Shown: positions 1 through 9,553 of the stretch, one piece after another | How the letters are laid out: every line of letters starts with the position of its first letter | Numbering within the stretch: the first letter of the stretch is position 1 | Assembly: GCF_003696215.1 (NCBI RefSeq) | Contig: NZ_RFFG01000005.1 | Coordinates: forward strand, 62,001-126,000 | Length of the DNA: 64,000 bases | Direction: 5' to 3' | Source: Actinomadura harenae | Lineage (GTDB): Bacteria; Actinomycetota; Actinomycetes; Streptosporangiales; Streptosporangiaceae | Made by a program: the position numbers and the translations under genes | Notes under the pieces: model-generated | Database searches by the model: none | Told to the model about the DNA's origin: nothing | The model's input: only the letters and a program-made list of their open reading frames with translations

Positions 1-519
1 TCCACCGCCGGCACGACCGGCTCCGACTCGTCCCCCAGGCCCGGCAGGTCCGCCTCCAGCGGTCCGGCGGCCGTCTCGACGCGCGCGCCCGGCTCCTGCC
101 ACGCGTCCAGCCTCGACCCGGCCACCACGCACCCGGACCCGAACTGCACGCCGGGCGCGACCAACCCCGACGTCACGCAGGCCGACATCCACCAGACCGT
201 CTGCGTCGCGGGCTACACCCAGAAGATCCGCCCGCCGGTGTCGTACACCAACGCGCTCAAGAAACAGCAGATCATCGAGTACGGCTACAAGGACACGACG
301 ATGTCCCGCTACGAGGAGGACCACTTCATCCCGCTGTCGATCGGTGGCGATCCGACCGACCCGCGCAACCTCTGGCCCGAGCCGGGCGCGTCCCCGAACC
401 CCAAGGACCAGGTCGAGTTCGCGCTCTACAAGGCCCTGTGCGCCGGGAGGATCACCCTCGCCGCCGCGCAGAAGGCGATCACCACCGACTGGACCACCGC
501 CGGGAGCCTCGCCCACTGA
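1..519 (+). CDS. HNH-type nuclease-like protein, 5' end outside the window
   Basis: The frame is open from base 1 to the TGA at 517-519, so the gene starts before the window. The first ~35 visible residues are Ser/Pro/Gly-rich, like a linker after a signal or membrane segment. A Cys-containing region and then the motif YEEDHFIPLSIGG follow, with NLWPEP about 10 residues on. That EDH...G...NLWPEP arrangement is the HNH-like core found in small secreted actinobacterial proteins. A GTG at 238 lies inside this continuous frame and is not the start. Nuclease activity is inferred from the motif only; the substrate is unknown and the N-terminus is not seen. Confidence 0.75.
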   Translation, partial: STAGTTGSDSSPRPGRSASSGPAAVSTRAPGSCHASSLDPATTHPDPNCTPGATNPDVTQADIHQTVCVAGYTQKIRPPVSYTNALKKQQIIEYGYKDTTMSRYEEDHFIPLSIGGDPTDPRNLWPEPGASPNPKDQVEFALYKALCAGRITLAAAQKAITTDWTTAGSLAH

Positions 520-570
520 TCACCCGATCCGCCGACGCGACCGGTGCGGGAGGTTGGCAGAATCGGTCCC

Positions 571-996
571 ATGGCTACCACTCGCATCGCCAACGCGCAC
601 TGGGAAGGGCCGCTCATGGGCGGCCAGGGGACGGTCTCGCTGGACTCGTCCAAGATCGGCACGTACGAGGTGACCTGGCCGTCCCGCGCCGAGGAGCCGA
701 ACGGGCGCACCAGCCCCGAGGAGCTCATCGCGGCCGCCCACTCCACCTGCTACTCGATGGCGCTCTCGCACGGCCTCGCCGGGGCCGGGACGCCGCCGGA
801 GAAGGTGGACACCAAGGCCGAGGTCACCTTCCAGCCCGGTGAGGGCATCACCGGGATCCACCTGACCGTCCGGGCGAGCGTGCCCGGCCTGTCCGCCGCC
901 GACTTCGACAAGGCCGCGCAGGACGCCAAGGCCAACTGCCCGGTCAGCAAGGCGCTCGCCGGGACGAAGATCACGCTCGACGCGGCGCTCGCCTGA
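571..996 (+). CDS. osmC: OsmC family peroxiredoxin
   Basis: This 141-residue protein matches the OsmC/Ohr family, thiol peroxidases that reduce organic hydroperoxides in the cytoplasm. The two family cysteines are visible: one in AHSTCYSMAL (peroxidatic) and one in ANCPVSKAL (resolving). Length and spacing are those of OsmC rather than Ohr. ATG 571 is chosen because the family N-terminus begins there; a weak -10 (CAGAAT, 558-563) lies 7 nt upstream, so the transcript may be leaderless. The 3' end overlaps the convergent dioxygenase gene by 26 bp. Confidence 0.9.
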   Translation: MATTRIANAHWEGPLMGGQGTVSLDSSKIGTYEVTWPSRAEEPNGRTSPEELIAAAHSTCYSMALSHGLAGAGTPPEKVDTKAEVTFQPGEGITGIHLTVRASVPGLSAADFDKAAQDAKANCPVSKALAGTKITLDAALA

Positions 997-1819
997 CCCC
1001 TCGGGGTCCCGCCTTCGGCGCACGCTCCCGTTCCGTCCTCGGGTGGAACGGGAGCGGAGCGCTCCCGCCGCAGGTCACGAGCCTGAACCTGCGCTCCCCC
1101 GCCACCCGGTCGCCGACGTCGCGGACGTCCCGGTGCTGGGTCGCGCGGTTGTCCCAGACCACCACGTCGCCCGGCCGCCACCGCCAGCGGACGGTGTTCT
1201 CCAGCGCCGTCACCTGCCCCTGGAACAGCCGGATCAGCGCGCCCGCGTCCGCCGCGCCGCTGAGGCCGGCGACGCCCCGCGCGTGGGCGCCCAGCAGCAG
1301 CACCCGCTCCCCCGTCTCCGGATGGACGGTCACCAGCGGATGCTCCAGCACGCCGTCCGGGCCCGCGTGCTCGATCCACAGCCGGTCGGCGACCTCGCGC
1401 AGTTCGAGCGGCAGGCCGTCGTAGGCGGTCGCGGTGTTGGCCCACACGGTGTCGCCGCCGAACGGCGGGACGCTCAGCGCGTGCAGCACCGACACGCCCG
1501 GCGGACGCATCGTGCCGCTCCCGTCGGTGTGCCAGGCCCCGGCGCACCCCGCGTGGGCGACGGGCGTCGAGGGCTCGCCGAACAGCGCGGCGAGGGCGGT
1601 CTGGTCGGCGGCGGCGACGTCGTCCTGGCCCCGCAGGAACAGGACCTTGTGGCGGAGGAGGGCCCAGCGCAGCAGGCGCGCCGTCCCGGAGTCGGGACCG
1701 CCCGCGAGCCGGACGCCCGTGACCGCCGCGCCGATCCGTCCCGCGAGGGGCTCCACGCAGGTCAGAGGCCCCTCAGGCGCGGAGGGCGCGGGCGGAGGAT
1801 CGAGCAGACGGTACGCCAT
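971..1819 (-). CDS. TauD/TfdA-family Fe(II)/2-oxoglutarate dioxygenase
   Basis: The 282-residue protein has the layout of the TauD/clavaminate synthase-like dioxygenases. The HxD half of the facial triad is in AWHTDGSG near residue 97, and the distal His is in the C-terminal stretch WDNRATQHRDV, followed by an Arg-rich segment that would bind 2-oxoglutarate. It probably hydroxylates a small metabolite; the substrate cannot be told. Start ATG 1819 (MAYRLLD) is preferred over an in-frame ATG at 1855, which would add a non-conserved extension. The last 26 bp are antisense to the osmC 3' end, giving an Arg/Ala-rich tail that may have grown by readthrough. Confidence 0.82.
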   Translation of the reverse strand: MAYRLLDPPPAPSAPEGPLTCVEPLAGRIGAAVTGVRLAGGPDSGTARLLRWALLRHKVLFLRGQDDVAAADQTALAALFGEPSTPVAHAGCAGAWHTDGSGTMRPPGVSVLHALSVPPFGGDTVWANTATAYDGLPLELREVADRLWIEHAGPDGVLEHPLVTVHPETGERVLLLGAHARGVAGLSGAADAGALIRLFQGQVTALENTVRWRWRPGDVVVWDNRATQHRDVRDVGDRVAGERRFRLVTCGGSAPLPFHPRTERERAPKAGPRGVRRAPRRA

Positions 1820-1926
1820 GCGGACGAAGGTAGGCGGCCCGCGCGCAAATGTCAATCAATCAGGTAGGGAATACCGACTATAGGGAGACGCCCCGCCGCG
1901 CCACCGAGGGCAACACGGCCGGACGG

Positions 1927-1990
1927 AAGGGCTGAAGGGCTGAAGGGCTGAAGGGCTCAAGGGCTCAAGGGCCGAAGGGCGGAAGGGTCA
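1927..1990. repeat. Eight tandem copies of an 8-bp unit (AAGGGCTG)
   Basis: Eight consecutive 8-bp units run without gaps. The first three are AAGGGCTG and the remaining five differ at the last positions. The eighth unit contains the stop codon of uppS (TCA at 1988-1990 on the plus strand). The period is not a multiple of three and the array is outside the coding frame. It is a plain microsatellite, likely variable by slippage; no function is evident. Confidence 0.9.
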
Positions 1991-2788
1991 GGCGGACGGC
2001 GCGACCGGCACCGGGTTCGGCTCGGCGCCGCCGTAGCGGCGGTCCCGGCTGGCGTAGACCTCGCAGGCGTGCCAGAAGTGACGGCGGTCGAAGTCGGGCC
2101 AGAGCGTGTCCAGGAACACCATCTCCGCGTACGCCGACTGCCAGATCAGGAAGTTGGACGTGCGCTGCTCCCCGGACGACCGCAGGAACAGGTCGACGTC
2201 CGGGATGCCGGGCTCGTCGAGGTACTTCGCGAACGTCTTCTCGCTGATCTTGTCCGGGTTGACCTTGCCGTCCCGGACGTCCCGCGCGAGCTGCGCGGCG
2301 GCGTCCACGATCTCGGCGCGCCCCCCGTAGTTCACGCAGAACTGGAGGGTGAGGACGTCGTTGTCGCGGGTCATCGCCTCGGCGTCCTCGAGCTCCTTGA
2401 TCACGCTGCGCCAGAGCCGGGGCCGGCGCCCCGCCCAGCGGATCCGGACGCCCATGGAGTTCAGCTGGTCGCGGCGGCGGCGGATCACGTCCCGGTTGAA
2501 GCCCATGAGGAACCGGACCTCGTCGGGCGAGCGGCGCCAGTTCTCGGTGGAGAACGCGTACGCCGACACGTACGGGACGCCCAGCTCGATCGCGCCCATG
2601 ATCACGTCGAACAGCGCGTCCTCGCCGCGCTTGTGCCCCTCGGTGCGGGGCAGCCCGCGCTGCTTGGCCCAGCGCCCGTTGCCGTCCATCACGATCGCCA
2701 CATGCCGCGGCACCAGATCGCCAGGAATCGCGGGCGGACGCGCCCCGGCCGGGTGCGGGTACGGCGGCTGAACGGCGGCCCTGCTCAA
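1988..2788 (-). CDS. uppS: Isoprenyl transferase (undecaprenyl/decaprenyl diphosphate synthase)
   Basis: This is a cis-prenyltransferase that elongates allylic diphosphates with isopentenyl diphosphate, making the lipid carrier for cell-wall synthesis. The family start motif [14 protein letters not shown] holds the catalytic Asp; [12 protein letters not shown] and the C-terminal [22 protein letters not shown] substrate-binding region are intact. The protein is 266 residues, normal for the family. Its start overlaps the recO stop by 4 bp (ATGA), so the two are translationally coupled, an arrangement common in actinobacteria. Confidence 0.96.
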   Translation of the reverse strand: MSRAAVQPPYPHPAGARPPAIPGDLVPRHVAIVMDGNGRWAKQRGLPRTEGHKRGEDALFDVIMGAIELGVPYVSAYAFSTENWRRSPDEVRFLMGFNRDVIRRRRDQLNSMGVRIRWAGRRPRLWRSVIKELEDAEAMTRDNDVLTLQFCVNYGGRAEIVDAAAQLARDVRDGKVNPDKISEKTFAKYLDEPGIPDVDLFLRSSGEQRTSNFLIWQSAYAEMVFLDTLWPDFDRRHFWHACEVYASRDRRYGGAEPNPVPVAPSA

Positions 2789-3696
2789 ACTGTCTCCCTG
2801 TCGCTCGCCCCGCCGGGACCGGCGGGGTCGTCGGGCTCGTATCCATCGAAGTCGAGATCACCGGCACCGGCCGCCGCGCCCGGCGCGGCAAGGCGGCCCC
2901 CCACGGCGTCACCGGCGGCGTCACCGGCCGTGGCACCGGCGGCGCCCCGGCGCTCCCGCGTGCCGCCGTCGCGCTCGACGTGGCGGAGCGAGCGGATGCC
3001 GTGCTCCAGGTGCCACTGCAGGTAGGCGGCCACCAGGCCGCTGCACTCCACCCGGTGCCGCTGCTCGGAGTCGTCGGCATAGTCCCACTCGCCGCGCAGC
3101 AACGCCAGCATCAGCGCGAACGTCGGCGGCGCGGGCGTCGCCGTGCCCGGCTGGCGGCAGCGGGAGCACATCGCGCCGCCGCCCGCGATGGAGAAGCCGC
3201 GCAGCTGCCCGCGGTCGCCGCAGCGGCTGCACTCGTCGAGCGCCGGGGCCCAGCCCGCCACCGACAGCGACCGCAGCAGGAACGCGTCCAGCACCAGCCG
3301 GGGGTCGTGCGAGCCGTCCGCGAGGGTGCGCAGCCCGCCGACCAGCAGCAGGAACTGCCGCAGCGCCGGCTCGCGCTCGCCGGCGGTCAGCTTCTCGGCG
3401 GTCTCCAGCATCGCCGTCCCGGCGGTGTAGCGCGGGTAGTCGACGACCAGGCGCTGGCCGTACGGACGCAGCGTCTCGGCCTGGGTGATCAGGTCGAGCG
3501 AGCGCCGCTCGTAGAGCTGGAGGTCCACGTGCGTGAACGGCTCCAGCCGCGCCCCGAACCGGGACTTGGTCTTGCGGACCCCCTTGGCCGCCGCGCGGAT
3601 CCGGCCGGTGCGCCGGGTCAGGACGGTCACGATGCGGTCGGCCTCGCCCAGCTTCTGGGTGCGCAGGACGACGCCCTCGTCGCGGTACAGGGTCAC
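2785..3696 (-). CDS. recO: DNA repair protein RecO
   Basis: RecO loads RecA onto SSB-coated single strands in RecF-pathway recombination. The N-terminal OB-fold ([20 protein letters not shown]) and the Zn finger CSRCG...CSRCR near residues 156-178 are clear. The GTG at 3696 places the family motif TLYRDEG at the N-terminus; upstream in-frame codons give a Cys-rich extension that is not family-like. The last ~65 residues are a Gly/Ala/Asp-rich tail longer than usual for RecO. The stop is coupled to uppS by ATGA. Confidence 0.94.
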   Translation of the reverse strand: MTLYRDEGVVLRTQKLGEADRIVTVLTRRTGRIRAAAKGVRKTKSRFGARLEPFTHVDLQLYERRSLDLITQAETLRPYGQRLVVDYPRYTAGTAMLETAEKLTAGEREPALRQFLLLVGGLRTLADGSHDPRLVLDAFLLRSLSVAGWAPALDECSRCGDRGQLRGFSIAGGGAMCSRCRQPGTATPAPPTFALMLALLRGEWDYADDSEQRHRVECSGLVAAYLQWHLEHGIRSLRHVERDGGTRERRGAAGATAGDAAGDAVGGRLAAPGAAAGAGDLDFDGYEPDDPAGPGGASDRETV

Positions 3697-3882
3697 CCGC
3701 CCATTGTCGCCCACGTCCGGGCGTGCGCCCGCACGGGAACACCCGATCCGCACACACTCCTCACATCCCCGGCACGCCCCGGCGCTCCGAGACGAGATCA
3801 TTACGCTCCGCGACCGGATTCGGCCGCGTCACTGTTCCCGAAGACGTGGCCCGGGTCACCTCGGCGGTGGCAGCGTTGTCCC

Positions 3883-4911
3883 ATGAGATGCACCATCGTG
3901 CCTCCGCACATCCTCGACCACATCGCCGACCGGGCCGACGACGCCGCGCTGCGCGAGTCCGCCCGCCGCAGCCTGGTGCTCAGCACCGCCCAGCGCACCG
4001 AGCGCCGGGTGCTGCCCGTCGCCGCCCCCGCCGCCACCCAGGACTTCACCCCCCACAGGACGATCAAGGACGCCGGGCACACCGAGACCCTGCCGGGCCA
4101 GGAGGTGCGCGCCGAGGGCGCCGCCCCCTCCTCCGACACCGTCGTGAACCAGGCCTACGACTGGCTCGGCGTCGTGTTCGGCTTCTACGAGACCGCCTAC
4201 CAGCGCGACTCCATCGACGGCGCCGGCCTGCCCATGATCTCGACCGTGCACTACGGGCAGGGCTACGACAACGCCTTCTGGAACGGCGAGCAGATGGTCT
4301 ACGGGGACGGCGACGGAACGCTGTTCACCGACTTCACCGGGCCGCTCGACGTCACCGGGCACGAGCTCACCCACGGCGTCACCCAGTACACGGCCGCGCT
4401 GGAGTACTACGGCCAGTCCGGCGCGCTCAACGAGTCGGTCTCGGACGTGTTCGGCTCGCTGATCAAGCAGTGGCACCTCGGCCAGACCGCCGACCAGGCG
4501 GACTGGCTGATCGGCCAGGGCCTGCTCGCCCCGGGCGTGCACGGCGCGGCGCTGCGGTCCATGAAGGCCCCCGGCACCGCCTACGACGACCCCCAGATGG
4601 GCAAGGACCCCCAGCCAGCCGACATGGCGCACTATGTCGACACGTACCGTGACAATGGCGGGGTACATATCAACTCGGGAATTCCGAACCGGGCGTTCTA
4701 CCTGGCCGCCACCGCGATCGGCGGCAACGCCTGGGAGCGGGCCGGGCGGATCTGGTACGGGACGCTGACCGGCGGCAAGCTGCCGTCCTCGGTGGACTTC
4801 GCCGGGTTCGCGGCCGCGACGGTGGACACCGCGACGACGCTGTACGGGGCGTCCGCCGCCGAGGTGACCGCGGTACGGCAGGCGTGGACGGGGGTAGGCG
4901 TCCACGTGTGA
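3883..4911 (+). CDS. M4 family (thermolysin/protealysin-like) metallopeptidase
   Basis: The 342-residue protein carries the full M4 catalytic set: HELTH at residues 160-164, the third zinc ligand Glu184 in NESVSD 20 residues later, and the active-site His262 in GGVHINSGIPNRAFYL. The N-terminus (IVPPHILDHIAD) matches the short propeptide of protealysin-type M4 enzymes, with the PP motif. No signal peptide is visible, so it may stay inside the cell or leave by an unusual route. ATG 3883 is chosen because the propeptide motif follows directly. The next gene encodes an emfourin-like inhibitor. Confidence 0.93.
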   Translation: MRCTIVPPHILDHIADRADDAALRESARRSLVLSTAQRTERRVLPVAAPAATQDFTPHRTIKDAGHTETLPGQEVRAEGAAPSSDTVVNQAYDWLGVVFGFYETAYQRDSIDGAGLPMISTVHYGQGYDNAFWNGEQMVYGDGDGTLFTDFTGPLDVTGHELTHGVTQYTAALEYYGQSGALNESVSDVFGSLIKQWHLGQTADQADWLIGQGLLAPGVHGAALRSMKAPGTAYDDPQMGKDPQPADMAHYVDTYRDNGGVHINSGIPNRAFYLAATAIGGNAWERAGRIWYGTLTGGKLPSSVDFAGFAAATVDTATTLYGASAAEVTAVRQAWTGVGVHV

Positions 4912-4975
4912 TCGTGAGAATCCCACCTCAGGGGACGGGACCTCGCGGCCGCGGGACGAGCGGAGGAGAACGTCG

Positions 4976-5230
4976 ATGAAGGTGACGGTGGTCCGCAGCG
5001 GCGGGTTCGCCGGGATCGAGCGGCGCGGAGAGGCCGACAGCGCCGACGACCCCCTGCTGGCCGGACTGGTCGGCCGCGTCGACCTGGCGCGGGTGCCTCC
5101 CCCCGGACGCATACCGGACCAGTTCGTGTACGACATCTCCATCGACGGGCGGTCCGCGTCCGTCGGAGAGGCGCAGCTCACCGGGCCTCTGCGGGAACTC
5201 GTCCACCACGTCCTCGGCCCCGGCGGCTGA
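4976..5230 (+). CDS. Emfourin-like inhibitor of M4 metalloprotease
   Basis: An 84-residue protein starting MKVTVVRSGGFAGI, the typical opening of emfourins, small protein inhibitors encoded beside protealysin-like M4 proteases. The end (PDQFVYDISIDGR...LTGPLRELVHHVL) also fits a small one-domain inhibitor. The start is fixed by a strong ribosome site (GGAGGAGA, 6 nt before ATG 4976). It lies 64 bp after the protease in the same direction, consistent with co-expression of enzyme and inhibitor. Family assignment is from recalled motif and context, not a search. Confidence 0.85.
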   Translation: MKVTVVRSGGFAGIERRGEADSADDPLLAGLVGRVDLARVPPPGRIPDQFVYDISIDGRSASVGEAQLTGPLRELVHHVLGPGG

Positions 5231-5317
5231 CCGGGCCCGAAACGCCGGACGACCGGGACCGGGCCACTCGTGGCGGCCCGGCCCCGGTCACCGCGGGCGA
5301 TCAGGACGGAGACGGGG

Positions 5318-5355
5318 TTTCCGGGTGCCTCCCCCGCGCGGGAGGCACCCGGAAA
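5318..5355. terminator. Bidirectional rho-independent-type hairpin
   Basis: A perfect 16-bp stem (5318-5333 with 5340-5355) closes a 6-nt loop. TTT begins one arm and AAA ends the other, so each strand reads into a short T run. It sits between the convergent emfourin and leuA genes and can end transcription from both. Confidence 0.85.
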
Positions 5356-5415
5356 GCCTGTGTGCGGGCGGTGCCCCGTTCCGGACCCTCCGCGAGGGAG
5401 GATCGGCGGCCCGGG

Positions 5416-7198
<1,783 letters not shown>

Positions 7199-7221
<23 letters not shown>

Positions 7222-7246
7222 TAAGGAGAAGCAGCTCCACGAACAC
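7199..7246 (-). CDS. leuL: leuA leader peptide with four consecutive Leu codons
   Basis: The 15-codon frame GTG...TAG reads MFVELLLLSGRSGGL, with CTG CTT CTC CTT in a row and a fifth Leu before the stop. It lies 76 bp upstream of leuA on the same strand, and its codons overlap the attenuator stems, so a ribosome stalled for leucyl-tRNA would alter folding. There is no ribosome site, but a -10 box TAGCTT (7254-7259) ends 7 nt before the GTG, so the mRNA should begin at the start codon. Leucine leader peptides before actinobacterial leuA are known; this copy was found by eye. Confidence 0.85.
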
Positions 7247-7253
7247 GCTTGTC

Positions 7254-7259
7254 AAGCTA
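7254..7259 (-). promoter_or_regulatory. -10 box of the leuA leader transcript (TAGCTT)
   Basis: TAGCTT matches the actinobacterial TAnnnT -10 consensus and ends 7 nt before the leader GTG at 7246. No good -35 is seen; the nearest candidate is TTTCCG. A TTGACA at 7250-7255 overlaps this box, but if used as a -35 it would start transcription inside the leader peptide. Confidence 0.6.
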
Positions 7260-7300
7260 ACAGATCCCATCCGGAACACGGAAACCGGGTCTCACCATCC

Positions 7301-7316
7301 GAGACGCCCGCGTCTC
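7301..7316. terminator. Short hairpin downstream of ddaH
   Basis: A 6-bp stem GAGACG/CGTCTC with a 4-nt loop lies 22 bp past the ddaH stop on the minus strand. There is no T run, so it is at most a weak terminator. Confidence 0.35.
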
Positions 7317-7337
7317 GCGCCCCTCCCACCAGCCCTT

Positions 7338-8108
7338 TCAGGAAAGGCGTGTCGGGACGAGCACGGAGAGACACGTCACACAGCCCTCGAGCGCCTCGAA
7401 CTCGCCGATGTCCACGACCGTCACGCGGAACCCGTCGGCGGCGAGCAGGTCCGCCGTGCGCGGCGCGGACGCGGCGAGCAGCAGGTGCTCCGGGCCGAGC
7501 ACGACCACGTGCGCGCCGGACGGCTCGGGCGCCACCCGAAGGGCCGGGAGGGCCGAGGTGTCCACCCAGTCCGGGACGCCGATGAGCGAGCCGTCCGGGA
7601 GGGCGGTCATCGCCGACTTCAGGTGCAGCGCGCCCCGCACGTCCACCGGGACGACCCGGCGGCCGCCGAGGAGCCGGGCGAGCTGGCAGATGCCCTCCTC
7701 GTTGGTGCGGGCGCCGCGTCCGACGTAGACGGTGCCGCCCGCCTGGAGGACGTCGCCGCCGTCCAGGGTGCCGGGCGCGGCGATGCGCTCCACGGTCAGC
7801 CCGAGGTCGCGGACGACGCCCTCGGTCCCGGCGACCTCCGCGCGGCGCTCGGGCGCGCCCGGCAGGGTCAGCACCGCGACGTCCCCGCAGACCACGACCG
7901 TGTCCTCGACGAACACCGCGTCGGGCGCGTCGTCCGCCTCCGGGACGGCCCGGACGGCCCATCCGGCCGCCCGCAGCGCGGCGGTGTACGCCTCGTGCTG
8001 CCGCCGGGCCAGGGCGAGGTCCACCGGCCGCCGCTCGATGTGCGTGACCAGCCCCTCCGCCAGCCGCGGGCCGGGCCTCCGCACCAGGGCGATTCCTGCG
8101 TCCGCCAT
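7338..8108 (-). CDS. ddaH: Dimethylarginine dimethylaminohydrolase
   Basis: This pentein-fold enzyme hydrolyses N-methylated arginines to citrulline and methylamines. Visible landmarks are DAVFVEDTVV, TLDGGDVLQ, the catalytic His region GALHLKSAMT and the C-terminal EGCVTCLSV with the nucleophile Cys246. The length of 256 residues is right for bacterial DDAH. The arginine-deiminase-type N-terminal extension is absent, so DDAH is favoured over ArcA. It stands alone with no arginine catabolism genes nearby. Confidence 0.93.
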   Translation of the reverse strand: MADAGIALVRRPGPRLAEGLVTHIERRPVDLALARRQHEAYTAALRAAGWAVRAVPEADDAPDAVFVEDTVVVCGDVAVLTLPGAPERRAEVAGTEGVVRDLGLTVERIAAPGTLDGGDVLQAGGTVYVGRGARTNEEGICQLARLLGGRRVVPVDVRGALHLKSAMTALPDGSLIGVPDWVDTSALPALRVAPEPSGAHVVVLGPEHLLLAASAPRTADLLAADGFRVTVVDIGEFEALEGCVTCLSVLVPTRLS

Positions 8109-8172
8109 TGCTCTCGTCCCTTCGGGGGGCCGTCCGGGCCTGCGCGGCCCGTGACGGTGTTCGAGACCGAGG

Positions 8173-8784
8173 TTAGTGCGCCGCGGCCTCGGTCATCGTG
8201 ATGACGCCGAGGGCATGGGCGCGGCTCATGCCGAGCAGGTGGGCGATCTCGTGCAGGGTCCGGCGCTCGGGCTCGTCCAGGGGGCCGTCGGCCAGGCCGA
8301 CGCGGACGCAGCGGGCCAGGAACCACTCCTTCGCCTCGACGGCGAGGCCGGCCCCGGCACGGGCCACCTCCTCCTCGAGGAACGCCGTGCGGAGATCCAG
8401 GTCGGTGTCGATGGCGCCGTCGTCGTAGCCGCGCTCGCCGTAGCCGGCGACGGCCTCGATCGCGCGGCCCCGGCTGCGCTCGTCATCGGGGTCCCCGGAG
8501 CGCAGGACGAGCCCGGCGGCGGCGCGCATCCCGGCCGGGAGGGCGGCGGCGAGCTGCTGGGCGGTGGGAGTGCGCAGGGCCGAGACGGCGAACCGGGTCC
8601 GGCAGACGCGGCACTCGACCACCTCGCCGAGGCGGCGCAGCGGGAGGACCGGGAGGAAGAAGAGGGTGAGCCAGCGGCGCGCGGCCCGGCGCCGGTAGGC
8701 GCGGTCGCCGCCGCAGCGCGGACAGTGGAAGATCCCCTCACCCGTCGCACGGAAGAACACCGAAAAGCCGAAAACAAGCAACAC
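8173..8784 (-). CDS. Zinc-ribbon and TerB-like domain protein
   Basis: The N-terminal 75 residues form a zinc ribbon (CPRCG ... RRWLTLFFLPVLPLRRLGEVVECRVC), with LVFGFSVFF before it. The second half is mostly helical with an acidic DLDLRTAFLEEEV stretch and LDEPERRTLHEIAHLLGMS, typical of TerB-like domains. GTG 8784 is chosen because GGGAGGAGA lies 6 nt upstream; an in-frame ATG at 8811 sits before that site. Such proteins are usually annotated as TerB family tellurite resistance proteins, but the role is unproven. The gene lies 64 bp upstream of ddaH in the same direction. Confidence 0.72.
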   Translation of the reverse strand: MLLVFGFSVFFRATGEGIFHCPRCGGDRAYRRRAARRWLTLFFLPVLPLRRLGEVVECRVCRTRFAVSALRTPTAQQLAAALPAGMRAAAGLVLRSGDPDDERSRGRAIEAVAGYGERGYDDGAIDTDLDLRTAFLEEEVARAGAGLAVEAKEWFLARCVRVGLADGPLDEPERRTLHEIAHLLGMSRAHALGVITMTEAAAH

Positions 8785-8905
8785 CGGTCTCTCCTCCCAA
8801 AACGGACTCACCCAAACTACCGATCACGGCCGTCTCCCGCGCCCCGCACGATCGTCTCCCGCGCCCCGCGCGATGAAGCCCGCGTCGTCCCCTTACGCTG
8901 GGCTC

Positions 8906-9553
8906 ATGACCGGTGACATGGGACGGCCCCGGTTCCTGCCGCCCGAGGAGGAGCCCGCCGAGCCCGCCGAGCACGCGGCCGCCGGGCGGGAGCCCGAACC
9001 CGAACCCGAGCCCGCCCGGTCGCGTCCCGGGTCGCGCGCGGGGACGGTCTGGAGCGTGCTGACCGTCCTGGCCTCGACGGCGCTGCTGGTCTCGGCGTTC
9101 CTGCCGTGGGCGCACCTGGAGATGACCACCGAGCTGCTCGGCACCTCGTTCAGCGACGATCTCGGGTCGGTCGCGGGCATCGACGCGGACGGCACGGTCG
9201 TGGTGGTGCCCGTGCTGGCGCTCGCGGCGGCCGTCGTCGCGCTGTGGGGCGCCGTCGTCCGGGACGTCCGGATCTCCGCCCTCGCCGCGCTGCCCGGCGC
9301 GCTCGCCCTGGTCGCCTGCGTCCTGTTCGCGCTGCGGCTGCGCCGGACGGGCGACCGGTACGGCGGGGACGGCGCGCTGCTCGCCTCGCACACCCACGCC
9401 GCCCTCGACTACGGCTGGTACCTGGGCGTCGGCGCGGCCCTGCTGGTCGTCGGCGTCGGCCTGGTCCGGCCGTTCGCGCGGCGTCCGCGCGGCCGGGGGA
9501 CGGACGGGCGGCCGCCCCCACCGGTCATCCCGGAGGGGCCGGATCAGTCGTAG
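8906..9553 (+). CDS. Four-helix membrane protein of unknown function
   Basis: After an acidic Pro/Glu-rich N-terminal 40 residues (a run of EPEPEPEP), four hydrophobic segments are visible: roughly residues 47-67, 98-118, 124-144 and 175-195. The tail is Arg/Pro-rich and cytoplasmic-like. The start is supported by a leaderless signature: -10 box TACGCT at 8894-8899, then 6 nt, then ATG 8906. I do not recognise the family. It overlaps the era stop tail to tail by 10 bp. Confidence 0.72.
   Translation: MTGDMGRPRFLPPEEEPAEPAEHAAAGREPEPEPEPARSRPGSRAGTVWSVLTVLASTALLVSAFLPWAHLEMTTELLGTSFSDDLGSVAGIDADGTVVVVPVLALAAAVVALWGAVVRDVRISALAALPGALALVACVLFALRLRRTGDRYGGDGALLASHTHAALDYGWYLGVGAALLVVGVGLVRPFARRPRGRGTDGRPPPPVIPEGPDQS

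Noticed and set aside
238..240. GTG 238 as start of the HNH-like gene
   Set aside because: The frame is open to base 1 and conserved Cys-containing sequence lies upstream.
1927..1990. CRISPR-like array
   Set aside because: 8-bp contiguous units with no spacers; a microsatellite.
2980..4911. Single 643-residue frame spanning recO antisense and the M4 protease
   Set aside because: Only the part from ATG 3883 has protease motifs; the earlier part is antisense to recO and Arg/Gln-rich.
7250..7255. TTGACA as a -35 element for leuA
   Set aside because: No -10 about 17 bp on, and it would start transcription inside the leader peptide.
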